Positions 53,967 through 63,380 of a stretch of 64,000 nucleotides of DNA are shown one piece after another. Under the pieces are notes generated by a model. It did no database searches. It worked only from the letters and a program-made list of their open reading frames with translations, and was not told the DNA's origin. Positions within the stretch are counted from its first letter, which is position 1, and every line of letters begins with the position of its first letter. A program made the translations under genes and the position numbers. The DNA comes from JABMQW01 sp964439935 (GTDB lineage Bacteria > Fidelibacterota > Marinisomatia > Marinisomatales > TCS56), in assembly GCA_964439935.1 (NCBI GenBank), contig CAYTPW010000012.1, positions 1 to 64,000 on the forward strand, written 5' to 3'.

Positions 53967-56900
53967 GTGCTAACCCACCTCAACACCCATTCCCAGTTTT
54001 CCGCCATGCGTGGAACGGCCTCCCAGCAGGAGCTGCTCACGGCAGCCCGGGATCAGGGCATGGAATACCTGACCCTGACAGAGGTGAACGGCATGTGGGG
54101 CTTCATCCGCTTCGTGCAGCATGCCCATGCGGCTGGTATCAAGCCGATCGCCGGAGTTAATATTATTGCTGGAGATGCTGACCTGATCCTGCTGGCAGAA
54201 AATTCAGTCGGCTATTCCAATCTCTGCCGGATAGTCTCCGCCGTTCACGATGATGAAAGCATCGGAATTGAGGAATTGATCGAACCCCATGCCAGCGGAA
54301 TCTTCGTGCTGGCACACCGCTACGAGGACCTTGAAAAACTGGCTGACTTTGTGCTTAAATCGCATCTGTACGTGGAATTACGTCCCGGAGTGACGGAGGC
54401 ATCGGCTAAGCGCATGAGCCGCAACCTGGGTTTGGAGACCGTGGCTACAGGCGATATTTATTTCATGCACTCGAAAGACCAGCCAGCTCACAAGGTATTG
54501 CGGGCCATCGAAAAAAACGTCACTCTGTCACAACTTACCGTAGCCGACTTCAAACCGGAAACCAATTATTTCTGCGACGAAAAGGAAATGATCCGACGCT
54601 TCCCCAACAGTCTGGAGGCCATCAACAACAGTTCTTTCCTGGCTGAACGCTGTAAGACCGACTGGAATTTCGTCAATACCATTTTCCCGGGGCTGGACCT
54701 GAAAAACCAGCACCGCTCCAACACCCGTCTACTAAAACTGGTGGAACAGGGTGCCCGGGAGCGTTACGGCATGATCAACGACGAGGTGCGCCAGCGAATT
54801 GACTACGAACTGGAGCTTATCACCCAGAAGGGATTCGCGCCCTATTTCCTGGTGGTGCGGGATATCGTGCGACAGACTAAATCCACCATCGGCCGTGGCT
54901 CAGCGGCGGCTTCGGTGGTAAGCTATTGCCTCTACATCACTCAGGTTGACCCGATCCTGTTCAACCTGCAGTTCGAGCGCTTCATTCACCCCGAGCGTGA
55001 AAGCATGCCCGACATTGATGTGGACTTTCCCTGGGATGAGCGGGACGATATTATCAACTATGTTTTCAAAAAACACGGCAACGAGCGCACGGCCATGGTG
55101 GCCAGCCAGGTGTTTCTGCGACCCCGTTCCGCCATCCGCGAAGTAGCCAAGGTCTACGGTCTATCCAATGAAGAGATCAATGCCATCACCAAGCGGATCG
55201 GCTACCAGTGGCGCAGCCGCTCCGATCTGGTGAACTGGATCAAGACCGATCCCCGTTTTGCCAATGCCCACCTGGATGATACCCTCCTGGAAGTGATCAC
55301 CCGCAGCCAGGAAATCGTGGGTACTTTCCGCAATCCATCGGTGCATCCCGGGGGAATCGTAATCGCACCCGACGAAATCCGCAAACACGTGCCGGTGCTG
55401 ACTGCTCCCAAGGGCGTTCAGATCACCGAATGGGAAAAGGATCAGGTGGAGGATTCGGGTCTGTTGAAAATTGATCTGCTGGGCAATCGCTCGCTGGCGG
55501 TGGTGCGTGATACAATCAAACAGATCAATCTCTATTACCCCAACAAGAAGAAGTCCGACTACATCGATTATCATAGTATTCAGCCGGTGGGCGACCCGAA
55601 GACCCAGGCACTGATGGAATCAGGCAAAACCATGGGAGTTTTCTATATCGAAAGCCCTGCCACTCGCCAGTTGCTGGCCAAGTCGAGGACGGTGGATTTC
55701 GAGCACGTTGTGATCTATTCCTCGATCATCCGGCCGGCAGCCAACCGCTTCACCAATCTGATGCTGGAGCGCATCCATGGCCAGGAATGGGAACCTCTGC
55801 ATGCTGATCTGGACTTCCTCAACGAAAGCTACGGCATCATGGTTTACGAAGAACAGGTTTCACTGGCGGCGCGGGCCCTGGCCGGGTTTGGCTACGCCCA
55901 GTCCGATGCCCTGCGCAAGACCATGAGCCGTGACTCCCTGAACCGTCTGATTCCCAGCTGGAAAAAGAAATTTTATGCCGGAGCCCGAAAACGGGGCTAT
56001 GAAAAGGAAATAGTGGACAAAACCTGGGACATGATCGCTTCGTTTGTTGGTTACTCGTTTTGCAAACCTCACTCCGCCTCCTACGCCATGTTGTCCTTCA
56101 CCTGTGCCTACCTGAAGGCCAACTACCCGGCGGAATTCCTGGCTTCTGTAATCACCAACCAGGGCGGCTTTTACTCCGCTTATGCCTACCTGAGCGAGGC
56201 TCGGCGATTCGGGATCACCATCCTGCCGCCTCATATCAACCGCAGCTTCCGGGAGTTCCGGGGGCGGAAAAAACAAATCCGCATGGGTTTCATGGTCATC
56301 AACAGTCTCCAGGACAAAGCCATTGAGGCGGTAATGGGCGAGCGCAAGGCTGGCGATTTCATGAATCTGGAAGATTTCATGACGCGGGTGGACCTGGATC
56401 TGTCTGACGCCATGGCCTTTACTAATGCCGGATGTTTTGCCAAGCTGGAGCCACAATTGACCCATAAGGAAATCGCCTACCAAATCGCCAATTTCTACCT
56501 GTCCGATGGTTCCGGTCGTCCGGTAAAGGCTCCTGTGAAAGGTAATCCGACACCCGCAGAAAAACGGCAGCTGGAGATCGAGTCCTTCGGGTTCCCTATC
56601 TCCTGTCATCCCCTGGCAGTGTACGATTCTTTTCTGAAGAGAAAAGTGAAAAAGGCGCGGGATATCCCCAAATACGTTGGTCAGTCGATTCGACTGGCAG
56701 GGGTTTATATCACCCGCAAGGTCACGGCCACTCGCAAGCACGATCCCATGGAATTTTTGACCCTAGAGGATGAAACCGACATCTACGAATGCGTTCTCTT
56801 CCCGGAAGCCTTCCGGGAATTCGGCGACCTGTTGAACTGGGAGCGGCTGTTTCTCGTGCGTGGTAAGGTGGAGGAATCTTTCGGAGTGTACACAATCACG

Positions 56901-57011
56901 ATCGAAAAGCTGGCCAGTTTACCAGCACTATTGAGGAAAAAAGGGACCGGTCTCAGGGATCAGGTGTCTGGGCAAAAAGGGAAACCGCTGGCGACGGCCA
57001 GTTATGTGTGA
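53967..57011 (+). CDS. dnaE2: Error-prone DNA polymerase III alpha subunit DnaE2/ImuC
   Basis: A 1014-aa C-family polymerase for damage-induced mutagenesis. The N-terminal PHP domain is degenerate (LNTHSQFS, with Asn for the first His; LTEVNGMWG). The palm follows with IGRGSAAASVVSYCL and MPDIDVDFPWDERDD (catalytic Asp351 and Asp353), then SVHPGGIVI, YGIMVYEEQV and FCKPHSASYAMLSF, an HhH region and a C-terminal OB fold (SIRLAGVYITRKV ... GKVEESFGVYTI). Its length, and the NG after the PHP motif, match DnaE2 not replicative DnaE. I start at GTG 53967 behind AGGAGGGGG; the frame opens at 53940 inside the repeat. Confidence 0.92.
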   Translation: MLTHLNTHSQFSAMRGTASQQELLTAARDQGMEYLTLTEVNGMWGFIRFVQHAHAAGIKPIAGVNIIAGDADLILLAENSVGYSNLCRIVSAVHDDESIGIEELIEPHASGIFVLAHRYEDLEKLADFVLKSHLYVELRPGVTEASAKRMSRNLGLETVATGDIYFMHSKDQPAHKVLRAIEKNVTLSQLTVADFKPETNYFCDEKEMIRRFPNSLEAINNSSFLAERCKTDWNFVNTIFPGLDLKNQHRSNTRLLKLVEQGARERYGMINDEVRQRIDYELELITQKGFAPYFLVVRDIVRQTKSTIGRGSAAASVVSYCLYITQVDPILFNLQFERFIHPERESMPDIDVDFPWDERDDIINYVFKKHGNERTAMVASQVFLRPRSAIREVAKVYGLSNEEINAITKRIGYQWRSRSDLVNWIKTDPRFANAHLDDTLLEVITRSQEIVGTFRNPSVHPGGIVIAPDEIRKHVPVLTAPKGVQITEWEKDQVEDSGLLKIDLLGNRSLAVVRDTIKQINLYYPNKKKSDYIDYHSIQPVGDPKTQALMESGKTMGVFYIESPATRQLLAKSRTVDFEHVVIYSSIIRPAANRFTNLMLERIHGQEWEPLHADLDFLNESYGIMVYEEQVSLAARALAGFGYAQSDALRKTMSRDSLNRLIPSWKKKFYAGARKRGYEKEIVDKTWDMIASFVGYSFCKPHSASYAMLSFTCAYLKANYPAEFLASVITNQGGFYSAYAYLSEARRFGITILPPHINRSFREFRGRKKQIRMGFMVINSLQDKAIEAVMGERKAGDFMNLEDFMTRVDLDLSDAMAFTNAGCFAKLEPQLTHKEIAYQIANFYLSDGSGRPVKAPVKGNPTPAEKRQLEIESFGFPISCHPLAVYDSFLKRKVKKARDIPKYVGQSIRLAGVYITRKVTATRKHDPMEFLTLEDETDIYECVLFPEAFREFGDLLNWERLFLVRGKVEESFGVYTITIEKLASLPALLRKKGTGLRDQVSGQKGKPLATASYV

Positions 57012-57029
57012 CCATTGTAAGACGGTGTA

Positions 57030-57334
57030 AACCATTAAAATGGTTGTGAACCGGGATAATTAAAAAAAACCATAATTGAAACTATGGGCTGAGAAATACC
57101 AAATGCATATTATAATTAATGCAACTGATTTGTTCAGTAATTTTATTACGAATCTGATAATCCAGCCCACAACTTCAGTTGTGGGTTGTCATAAACGAAT
57201 TATTTTACAACCGTTTCAACGGTTTTCCCTACTCGCGTCATTTCGAATACCACCATTGGGTGGGATGAGAAATCTACATACTCCTTGTACCAAATAACGT
57301 AGATTCCTCAGTCGTGCCTCCTTCGGAATGACAT
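57030..57334. repeat. Composite palindromic repeat, right copy
   Basis: Direct second copy of the 50669-50957 element at a near-constant offset of 6360-6376 bases: AACCATT-AA-AATGGTT, TTGAAACTATGGGCT, CCCACAAC-TTCA-GTTGTGGG, AACCGTT-TC-AACGGTT, GTCATTTCGAA ... GAGAAATCTAC ... GTAGATTCCTCAG ... CGGAATGACA. Sequence between the conserved blocks differs, so the copies are not recent. Together they bracket the lexA to dnaE2 cassette. Confidence 0.85.
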
Positions 57335-57346
57335 TGTTGGTCATCT

Positions 57347-57375
57347 TTCGACAGGCTTATTGTGAGCCTGTCGAA
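57347..57375. repeat. Perfect 11-bp hairpin, TTCGACAGGCT type
   Basis: TTCGACAGGCT (57347-57357) and AGCCTGTCGAA (57365-57375) flank a 7-nt loop. This is a widespread dispersed palindrome. Single copy here, placed right after the right composite repeat. The rest of the gap to 57498 shows no feature. Confidence 0.75.
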
Positions 57376-57498
57376 CCACGATAAGTGATAGATAAGGTTT
57401 TGTAACAGTTGGAAACCCAAACGGAATAAGCTTACTTAACTCCAACGTATATTCAGCACGGGCATTAAATAGAATTTCATAACTTCAGCTAACTAATT

Positions 57499-58167
57499 AT
57501 GTGCGGACGGAAAACACTAACAGAAGACATGCAGTCCATAATCGAGGAGCTGGCCATCCAGGAATGGGAGGATCCTGATAATTATGCACCCAGTTTTAAT
57601 ATTGCTCCAACTCAGACCTCCCCAATATTGATTGACGATGGTATCCGACGGGTAAAACCAATGCGCTGGGGTTTAATTCCATCATGGTCCAAGGATATGA
57701 GCTTTGGCGTTCGAATGATCAATGCGCGTGCGGAAACATTAACTGAGAAACCATCTTTCCGTAATCTGTTACCTAAAAAACGCTGTGTGGTTATCAGCGA
57801 TGGCTATTATGAATGGCACAATACCGGATCAGACAAACAACCTTATTATATTCATAAGTCTGACGGTGGTTTGCTGCCCATGGCCGGTTTATGGGATCGC
57901 TGGTTGGATCAGGATGGTCATCCGGTTTTTTCTTATACAATAATCACAACAACTCCCCAGCCCGAGTTGGCATTTATTCATGATCGCATGCCGGTGATTC
58001 TTGCGCCGGGAAATCTGGATAAATGGCTGCAAACCTCCCATAACCCAGCCAATACTGTTACAGCGATACTACAACCTTACGGGGAAATACTGAACGCTGA
58101 CCAGGTTTCGAAAATTGTAAACTCGCCCGTCAATAATTCACCGGCCTGTATCAAACCATTAAGCTGA
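57499..58167 (+). CDS. SRAP-domain protein YedK/HMCES-like
   Basis: A 222-aa SOS-response-associated peptidase that protects abasic sites in ssDNA by a covalent thiazolidine link through Cys2. MCGRKTL gives the catalytic Cys after Met removal. The other active-site residues align with E. coli YedK numbering: Asn75 and Arg77 in INARAETL, Glu105 in GYYEWH, and His161 in FIHDRMPVIL. PMRWGLIPSW is also diagnostic. It lies 487 bases after dnaE2 on the same strand, outside the right repeat, enlarging the DNA-damage-tolerance region. No LexA-like box is recognised before it. Confidence 0.94.
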   Translation: MCGRKTLTEDMQSIIEELAIQEWEDPDNYAPSFNIAPTQTSPILIDDGIRRVKPMRWGLIPSWSKDMSFGVRMINARAETLTEKPSFRNLLPKKRCVVISDGYYEWHNTGSDKQPYYIHKSDGGLLPMAGLWDRWLDQDGHPVFSYTIITTTPQPELAFIHDRMPVILAPGNLDKWLQTSHNPANTVTAILQPYGEILNADQVSKIVNSPVNNSPACIKPLS

Positions 58168-58836
58168 TCAACCGGGAATATCCACACCCCGTAAAAATCT
58201 GGCACCGGCTGTTTCCATTTCATCTTCTGCTTGCTCCAAATCACCGGTATGTAATTCAATTCCTTTACAGCCATTTCTTACCAGATAGGTACGAAAACCC
58301 AAAGCCAATGCATCCAATACAGAATTTTTCACGCAGTAATCGGTCGCCAGACCTGTAAAGTACAGAGACGTAACTTTTTTCTTTTTCAGTATTTTTTCCA
58401 GACCGGTTTTATTTTTCCGGCCCTCGTCAAAAAATACGCTGTAACTATCAACTTTTGGATCGGCACCCTTATAAAATACTTGTTTTATTAGATTGCTGTT
58501 CAATCGTTTGGGGAAATCTGCCCCGGGAGTATCCTGCACGCAATGTATCGGAAATAAAACTTGATTAATACCGAATAAATCAACATAATCACCTGGTTCT
58601 CGGCCAGAATGATTTGAAGCGAAACTGCCATGATGGGCAGGATGCCATTCCTTGGTTGCATATATGAGATCAAATTTCTCCATAGCTCGGTTAATCACTG
58701 AAATCACTTTATCACCTTCTTGTACCGGTACTGCTCCGCCGGGCAGGAAATCATTTTGAACATCCACTATTATCAGTGCACGGTTTGGCATCTCCCGGTT
58801 TAAAATATTTTTACTGAATTTGAAAATTGATTTCAT
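58168..58836 (-). CDS. pncA: Nicotinamidase (isochorismatase family)
   Basis: Hydrolyses nicotinamide to nicotinate for NAD salvage. The 222-aa protein shows the catalytic triad Asp25 (IIVDVQNDFLPGG), Lys123 (YKGADPKVDSYS) and Cys168 (LATDYCVKNSV), the metal motif KEWHPAHHGSF (Asp/His ligands) and the cis-peptide region before TDYC. GGAVPVQEGDKV is typical of PncA. The fold starts at Met16 (58791), so the true start may be there; ATG 58836 with GGAATAAG upstream is kept. Two bases separate it from carB upstream on the same strand. Confidence 0.9.
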   Translation of the reverse strand: MKSIFKFSKNILNREMPNRALIIVDVQNDFLPGGAVPVQEGDKVISVINRAMEKFDLIYATKEWHPAHHGSFASNHSGREPGDYVDLFGINQVLFPIHCVQDTPGADFPKRLNSNLIKQVFYKGADPKVDSYSVFFDEGRKNKTGLEKILKKKKVTSLYFTGLATDYCVKNSVLDALALGFRTYLVRNGCKGIELHTGDLEQAEDEMETAGARFLRGVDIPG

Positions 58837-58837
58837 C

Positions 58838-61800
58838 TTATTCCACGTTATAATAATCCTGCAAAGACCGCACCGTAATTTTCCCCTTTGACCTGATAGC
58901 TCTGACTGCGGCCTGAGCTGCTGAAAGAGTGGTTATGATAGGGATTCCATACCGAATAGCGGCACGACCAATAGCTTCCTCATCAAATCGGGAGCGCTTA
59001 CCCAACGGCGTATTAATGATTATTTGTACCTGATTGTTTTTTACCAGATCCACAACATTCGGGCGCCCCTCACCTACTTTATGAATTTTATTGACCGATA
59101 AACCATTTCGCTTAAGAACGGCTGCTGTTCCTTCAGTTGCAACAATTTCAAATCCCAGCTCAGTCCAGTCTCTGGCTATCGGAATAATCGATAGTTTGTC
59201 ATGTTCATTAACCGAGATAAAAATCGTGCCCTTATCGGGGAGTGCTTGTCCAGCCCCTAGCAAAGCGCGTAAAAAAGCATTCCCAAGGGAACGAGCTAAG
59301 CCCATTACCTCACCCGTCGATTTCATTTCCGGTCCTAAAAATACGCGTTCAGAAGGAAATTTATTAAATGGCAGAACTACTTCTTTCACAGCCATGTGTC
59401 CGAATGATTCCCAGTCCGGCAATTGAAAGTCCGATAATTTTGTACCAACTGCCAGCTGCACAGCTATTTTAGCCAGTGGAACGCCCCGGGCTTTACTGAC
59501 AAATGGTGTCGTCCGGCTGGCTCTCGGGTTTACCTCCAGAACGAATATCATCTCATTTTTATAGGCGAATTGGAAATTGATTAATCCCACAACTTCGAGC
59601 TCAACTGCAATAATGTTTACTACACGAATAATTTCTTCCATGGCCTGGTCAGTAATCTGGTAAGGTGGCAGGACACAGGCGGAATCTCCGGAGTGGATAC
59701 CAGCTTCTTCAATATGCTGCAGAATTCCACCAATATAAACTTCCTTTCCATCGCAAAGCGCATCGACATCAAATTCAAATGCATCTTCCAAAAATTCATC
59801 AACCAGGATTGGATGACCAGCAGTTACATCGGCCGAACGGGCAATATAATCTATTAGCTGATCGGCAGTATAAACAATTTCCATTGCCCGGCCACCTAAA
59901 ACATAACTGGGGCGAACCAGCACTGGATAACCGATTCGATCGGCAACAGTGATCACTTCGTCCAGATTCCGGCCAGTACCATAATTGGGACGATTTATTT
60001 TCAACCTGTCCAGTAAATGACCAAATTTTTCCCTGTCCTCAGCCAAGTCAATATTAGTTGCCGAAGTGCCCAGGATTTTAACTCCCGCTTCTTCTAGAGA
60101 CTTGGAAATCTTCAGCGGTGTCTGCCCTCCAAATTGAATCAATACACCATCCGGTTTTTCAAAATCTATGATATTTAATACATCTTCAAGAGTTATCGGT
60201 TCAAAATACAACCGGTCCACAAGATCAAAATCAGTTGAGACCGTCTCCGGGTTACAGTTAATCATGATGGTCTTATAGCCTAATTCCTGTAGTCCAAAAA
60301 CAGCCTGCACACAACAATAATCAAATTCAATCCCTTGTCCGATCCGATTCGGACCACTACCCAGAATTACCATCTTTTTACCGACCAGTGGTTCAATATC
60401 AGATTCTTCCTCATAGGTAGAATAGCAATAGGGTGTTCTTGCTTCGAATTCTGCGGCACAGGTATCTACCACTTTGTAAGTCGGCAGGATAGAATTTGAT
60501 AAACGAAACTGTCTAATATTTTCAGTGCTTTGCCCAAACTGCCGGGCCAGTTGCTGATCAGAGAAACCAGCACGTTTTAAAATTCCAGTTGTTTTTGAAT
60601 CAAGTCTGGATTCGTCAACACAAGCCAGCATTTGCATTTGATTTAAAAACCAGGGATCAATCTGCGTCTGGGTAAATATTTGTTCAATTGACTCACCGGT
60701 TTTGAAAGCCTGCCAGATTTTCAACAGTCGGAAAGCGGTGGGGAAACGCAGTTTATCAAGATCAAGATTTCGTGCCCGGTTTGCTTGTGGATCACCGCCG
60801 GCGGGCGGTTTGGGTTCATATCCGTCCAGACCAACCTCCAGTGAGCGAAAGGCTTTCTGCAACGATTCACGAAAGGTCCGTCCGATTGCCATCACTTCAC
60901 CAACCGATTGCATCTGAACCCCCAGCGTTCCTGAAGCAGACGGAAATTTCTCAAAATCAAACCGGGGAATCTTGATTACTACGTAATCGATGGCTGGTTC
61001 AAAAGCTGCCAGTGTCTGCCCGGTTATATCATTAGGGATTTCATCCAGTGTATAGCCAACAGCCAGTTTGGTTGCTACCTTGGCAATTGGAAATCCGGTT
61101 GCCTTGGAGGCCAGAGCTGAACTGCGACTAACCCTCGGATTCATCTCTACCACTATCATACGACCTGTATCTGGATTAACGGCAAATTGGACATTGGAAC
61201 CACCCGTTTCCACCCCCACTACCCGCAGGCAGGTCAAAGCCCAATCCCGCATTTGCTGGTACTCTCTATCAGATAAAGTCATTGCTGGCGCTACTGTCAC
61301 CGAATCACCAGTATGGACTCCCATGGGATCGATATTCTCTATTGAGCAGACCACGATGGCATTATCAGCACGATCCCGAATTACTTCCAGTTCATATTCC
61401 TTCCAGCCCAACAAGGATTCTTCGATCAACAACTCACCCACCGGACTGGCATCGATTCCCTTATGGACCATTTCACCATATTCTTCAAAATTATAGGCGA
61501 TTCCACCACCAGTACCCCCTAATGTATAGGATGGTCGTAGAATAATCGGAAAGTTGATCCGTTCCAGCAGATTTTCAGCTTCTAGAACAGATTTAATCAA
61601 ACCTCCCTGTGCCATTGGAATGCCGGCTTCGGCCATAATATGCTGGAACTGCTCCCGATCCTCTCCTCGGGCAATTGCAGTACTGTCAGCACCGATCAAT
61701 TCCACTCCATAACGCTCCAATACCCCTGTCTTATCAAGCAAATGGGCTATGTTCAAAGCAGTCTGTCCACCAACTGTTGGCAGGATGGCATCCGGTTTCT

Positions 61801-62041
61801 CCTCGGCAATAATGGCCTCAATATATTCCGGATTAACAGGTTCAATATAGGTCCGGTCAGCCAAATCCGGATCAGTCATAATAGTAGCTGGATTGGAATT
61901 CACTAAAATGACTCGGAAACCATCATTTTTCAAAGCACGGACTGCCTGCGTTCCAGAGTAATCAAACTCACAACCCTGACCGATCACTATTGGTCCGGCA
62001 CCAATGATTAAAATAGATTCCAGGTCGGAGCGCCTAGGCAT
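58838..62041 (-). CDS. carB: Carbamoyl-phosphate synthase large subunit
   Basis: Makes carbamoyl phosphate from bicarbonate, ammonia from CarA and two ATP, for pyrimidines and arginine. The 1067-aa protein has both ATP-grasp halves (first with IIGAGPIVIGQGCEFDYSG and RPSYTLGGTGGG, second with ILGSGPNRIGQGIEFDYCC and RPSYVLGGRAM). The oligomerisation domain lies between about 400 and 550. A C-terminal MGS-like allosteric domain has ATEGTAAVLKRNGL and INTPLGKRSRFDE. Length matches E. coli (1073). Overlaps carA by eight bases. Confidence 0.97.
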   Translation of the reverse strand: MPRRSDLESILIIGAGPIVIGQGCEFDYSGTQAVRALKNDGFRVILVNSNPATIMTDPDLADRTYIEPVNPEYIEAIIAEEKPDAILPTVGGQTALNIAHLLDKTGVLERYGVELIGADSTAIARGEDREQFQHIMAEAGIPMAQGGLIKSVLEAENLLERINFPIILRPSYTLGGTGGGIAYNFEEYGEMVHKGIDASPVGELLIEESLLGWKEYELEVIRDRADNAIVVCSIENIDPMGVHTGDSVTVAPAMTLSDREYQQMRDWALTCLRVVGVETGGSNVQFAVNPDTGRMIVVEMNPRVSRSSALASKATGFPIAKVATKLAVGYTLDEIPNDITGQTLAAFEPAIDYVVIKIPRFDFEKFPSASGTLGVQMQSVGEVMAIGRTFRESLQKAFRSLEVGLDGYEPKPPAGGDPQANRARNLDLDKLRFPTAFRLLKIWQAFKTGESIEQIFTQTQIDPWFLNQMQMLACVDESRLDSKTTGILKRAGFSDQQLARQFGQSTENIRQFRLSNSILPTYKVVDTCAAEFEARTPYCYSTYEEESDIEPLVGKKMVILGSGPNRIGQGIEFDYCCVQAVFGLQELGYKTIMINCNPETVSTDFDLVDRLYFEPITLEDVLNIIDFEKPDGVLIQFGGQTPLKISKSLEEAGVKILGTSATNIDLAEDREKFGHLLDRLKINRPNYGTGRNLDEVITVADRIGYPVLVRPSYVLGGRAMEIVYTADQLIDYIARSADVTAGHPILVDEFLEDAFEFDVDALCDGKEVYIGGILQHIEEAGIHSGDSACVLPPYQITDQAMEEIIRVVNIIAVELEVVGLINFQFAYKNEMIFVLEVNPRASRTTPFVSKARGVPLAKIAVQLAVGTKLSDFQLPDWESFGHMAVKEVVLPFNKFPSERVFLGPEMKSTGEVMGLARSLGNAFLRALLGAGQALPDKGTIFISVNEHDKLSIIPIARDWTELGFEIVATEGTAAVLKRNGLSVNKIHKVGEGRPNVVDLVKNNQVQIIINTPLGKRSRFDEEAIGRAAIRYGIPIITTLSAAQAAVRAIRSKGKITVRSLQDYYNVE

Positions 62042-63164
62042 GGGGTGGTTGACCTTTCCAATAATCGTTTATCAGTGCGATAAACTGATCGAATAAATAA
62101 AATGAATCATGGGGACCGGGACCGGCTTCCGGGTGGTACTGAACTGAAAAGGCTGATTGGTTCCGACTGACAAGCCCCTCAACAGTCTGGTCATTTAGAT
62201 TAATATGGGAGATTTCAACATCTGAAGGCAGCGTATCACCATCAACTGCAAAACCATGATTCTGGCTTGTGATTTCGACCTTTCCGGTGGATAAGTTTTT
62301 AACCGGATGGTTGCTGCCACGGTGACCAAATTTTAGTTTATAGGTCTTAGCACCCAGTGCCAGCGCTAAAATCTGGTGACCAAGACAGATACCGAAAATC
62401 GGCACCTTCCCGATCAATTTATCAATTGTTTGTACCGCATAATCAACAGCCGCCGGATCACCAGGACCATTTGACAGTAAAATCCCAGCAGGATTTAGCG
62501 CTAGAATGTCCTCCGCTGTGGTTTCTGCCGGTACTATTCTATTGACACATCCCCGTGCTGCCAGTAACCTGGCAATACTACTCTTTAAGCCAAAGTCCAT
62601 TGTGACTATTTTAGAAAAATAGCGGGCTTTTTGAATTTGATCAACCCAATCGTACGCGGACTCGCAAGTTACTTCGCGAACCAGATTTAACCCGGTCATT
62701 ACTGGTACTGATTTCAGTTTATTTCTTAATGAAGCCAGATCCAAATCAATAGTAGAAATAATACCGTTCATTGCCCCTTTGCGCCTAATATGGCGAGTCA
62801 GCGCACGCGTATCCAGTCCACTGATTCCTACTACCGCATGCTCTCGTAAATAATCACCAATACTTATTCTTGAACGCCAGTTTGATGGTTGGGTTGACTC
62901 TTCGCGAATAATCAATCCTGCTACTTGAATGCGGTCTGACTCCGCATCCTCCCCGTTAATTCCATAATTACCGATATGTGGCGACGTTAAGGTAACCAAC
63001 TGCCTACAATAAGATGGATCGGTTAGAATTTCCTGGTAGCCACAGAACCCGGTATTAAAACACACTTCCCCAGATGTCTCACCTTCCGAACCAAAAGCAC
63101 TGCCCTGAAAGCTGCGACCATCTTCCAGTACTAAAATGGCCGGGACAGTATCAAAATTAATCAA
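62034..63164 (-). CDS. carA: Carbamoyl-phosphate synthase small subunit
   Basis: The glutaminase subunit, 376 aa. The N-terminal CPSase_sm_chain domain includes FNTGFCGYQEILTDPSY and GISGLDTRALTRHIR. The class I amidotransferase domain has the nucleophile Cys in FGICLGHQILALALG and the His-Glu pair in YHPEAGPGPHD. The start is TTG at 63164, directly behind GGAGGTGAT, a full-length match to the anti-Shine-Dalgarno. carA and carB form a tight operon. Confidence 0.97.
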   Translation of the reverse strand: MINFDTVPAILVLEDGRSFQGSAFGSEGETSGEVCFNTGFCGYQEILTDPSYCRQLVTLTSPHIGNYGINGEDAESDRIQVAGLIIREESTQPSNWRSRISIGDYLREHAVVGISGLDTRALTRHIRRKGAMNGIISTIDLDLASLRNKLKSVPVMTGLNLVREVTCESAYDWVDQIQKARYFSKIVTMDFGLKSSIARLLAARGCVNRIVPAETTAEDILALNPAGILLSNGPGDPAAVDYAVQTIDKLIGKVPIFGICLGHQILALALGAKTYKLKFGHRGSNHPVKNLSTGKVEITSQNHGFAVDGDTLPSDVEISHINLNDQTVEGLVSRNQSAFSVQYHPEAGPGPHDSFYLFDQFIALINDYWKGQPPHA

Positions 63165-63380
63165 ATCACCTCCAGGGTATTTCGAAAGATCGGTGGTTTG
63201 ATTCGAGGTACGAGTCTATCATATTTGTGTTTGAAATTAAAGTGTAAATAGAGAGTGATTCTATTATAAAAACGTTCTCTGCAACCGTCCACCAGAGTCA
63301 ATAAGACATTTTTATCCACCAGTCAAAAATATTATTCGCGGTCAGTTACAGTATCTAGCAGGATGTGATTAAAGCCAACC

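Noticed and set aside
55860..56741. 293-codon minus-strand ORF
   Set aside because: Antisense shadow of dnaE2; no RBS or recognisable motif.
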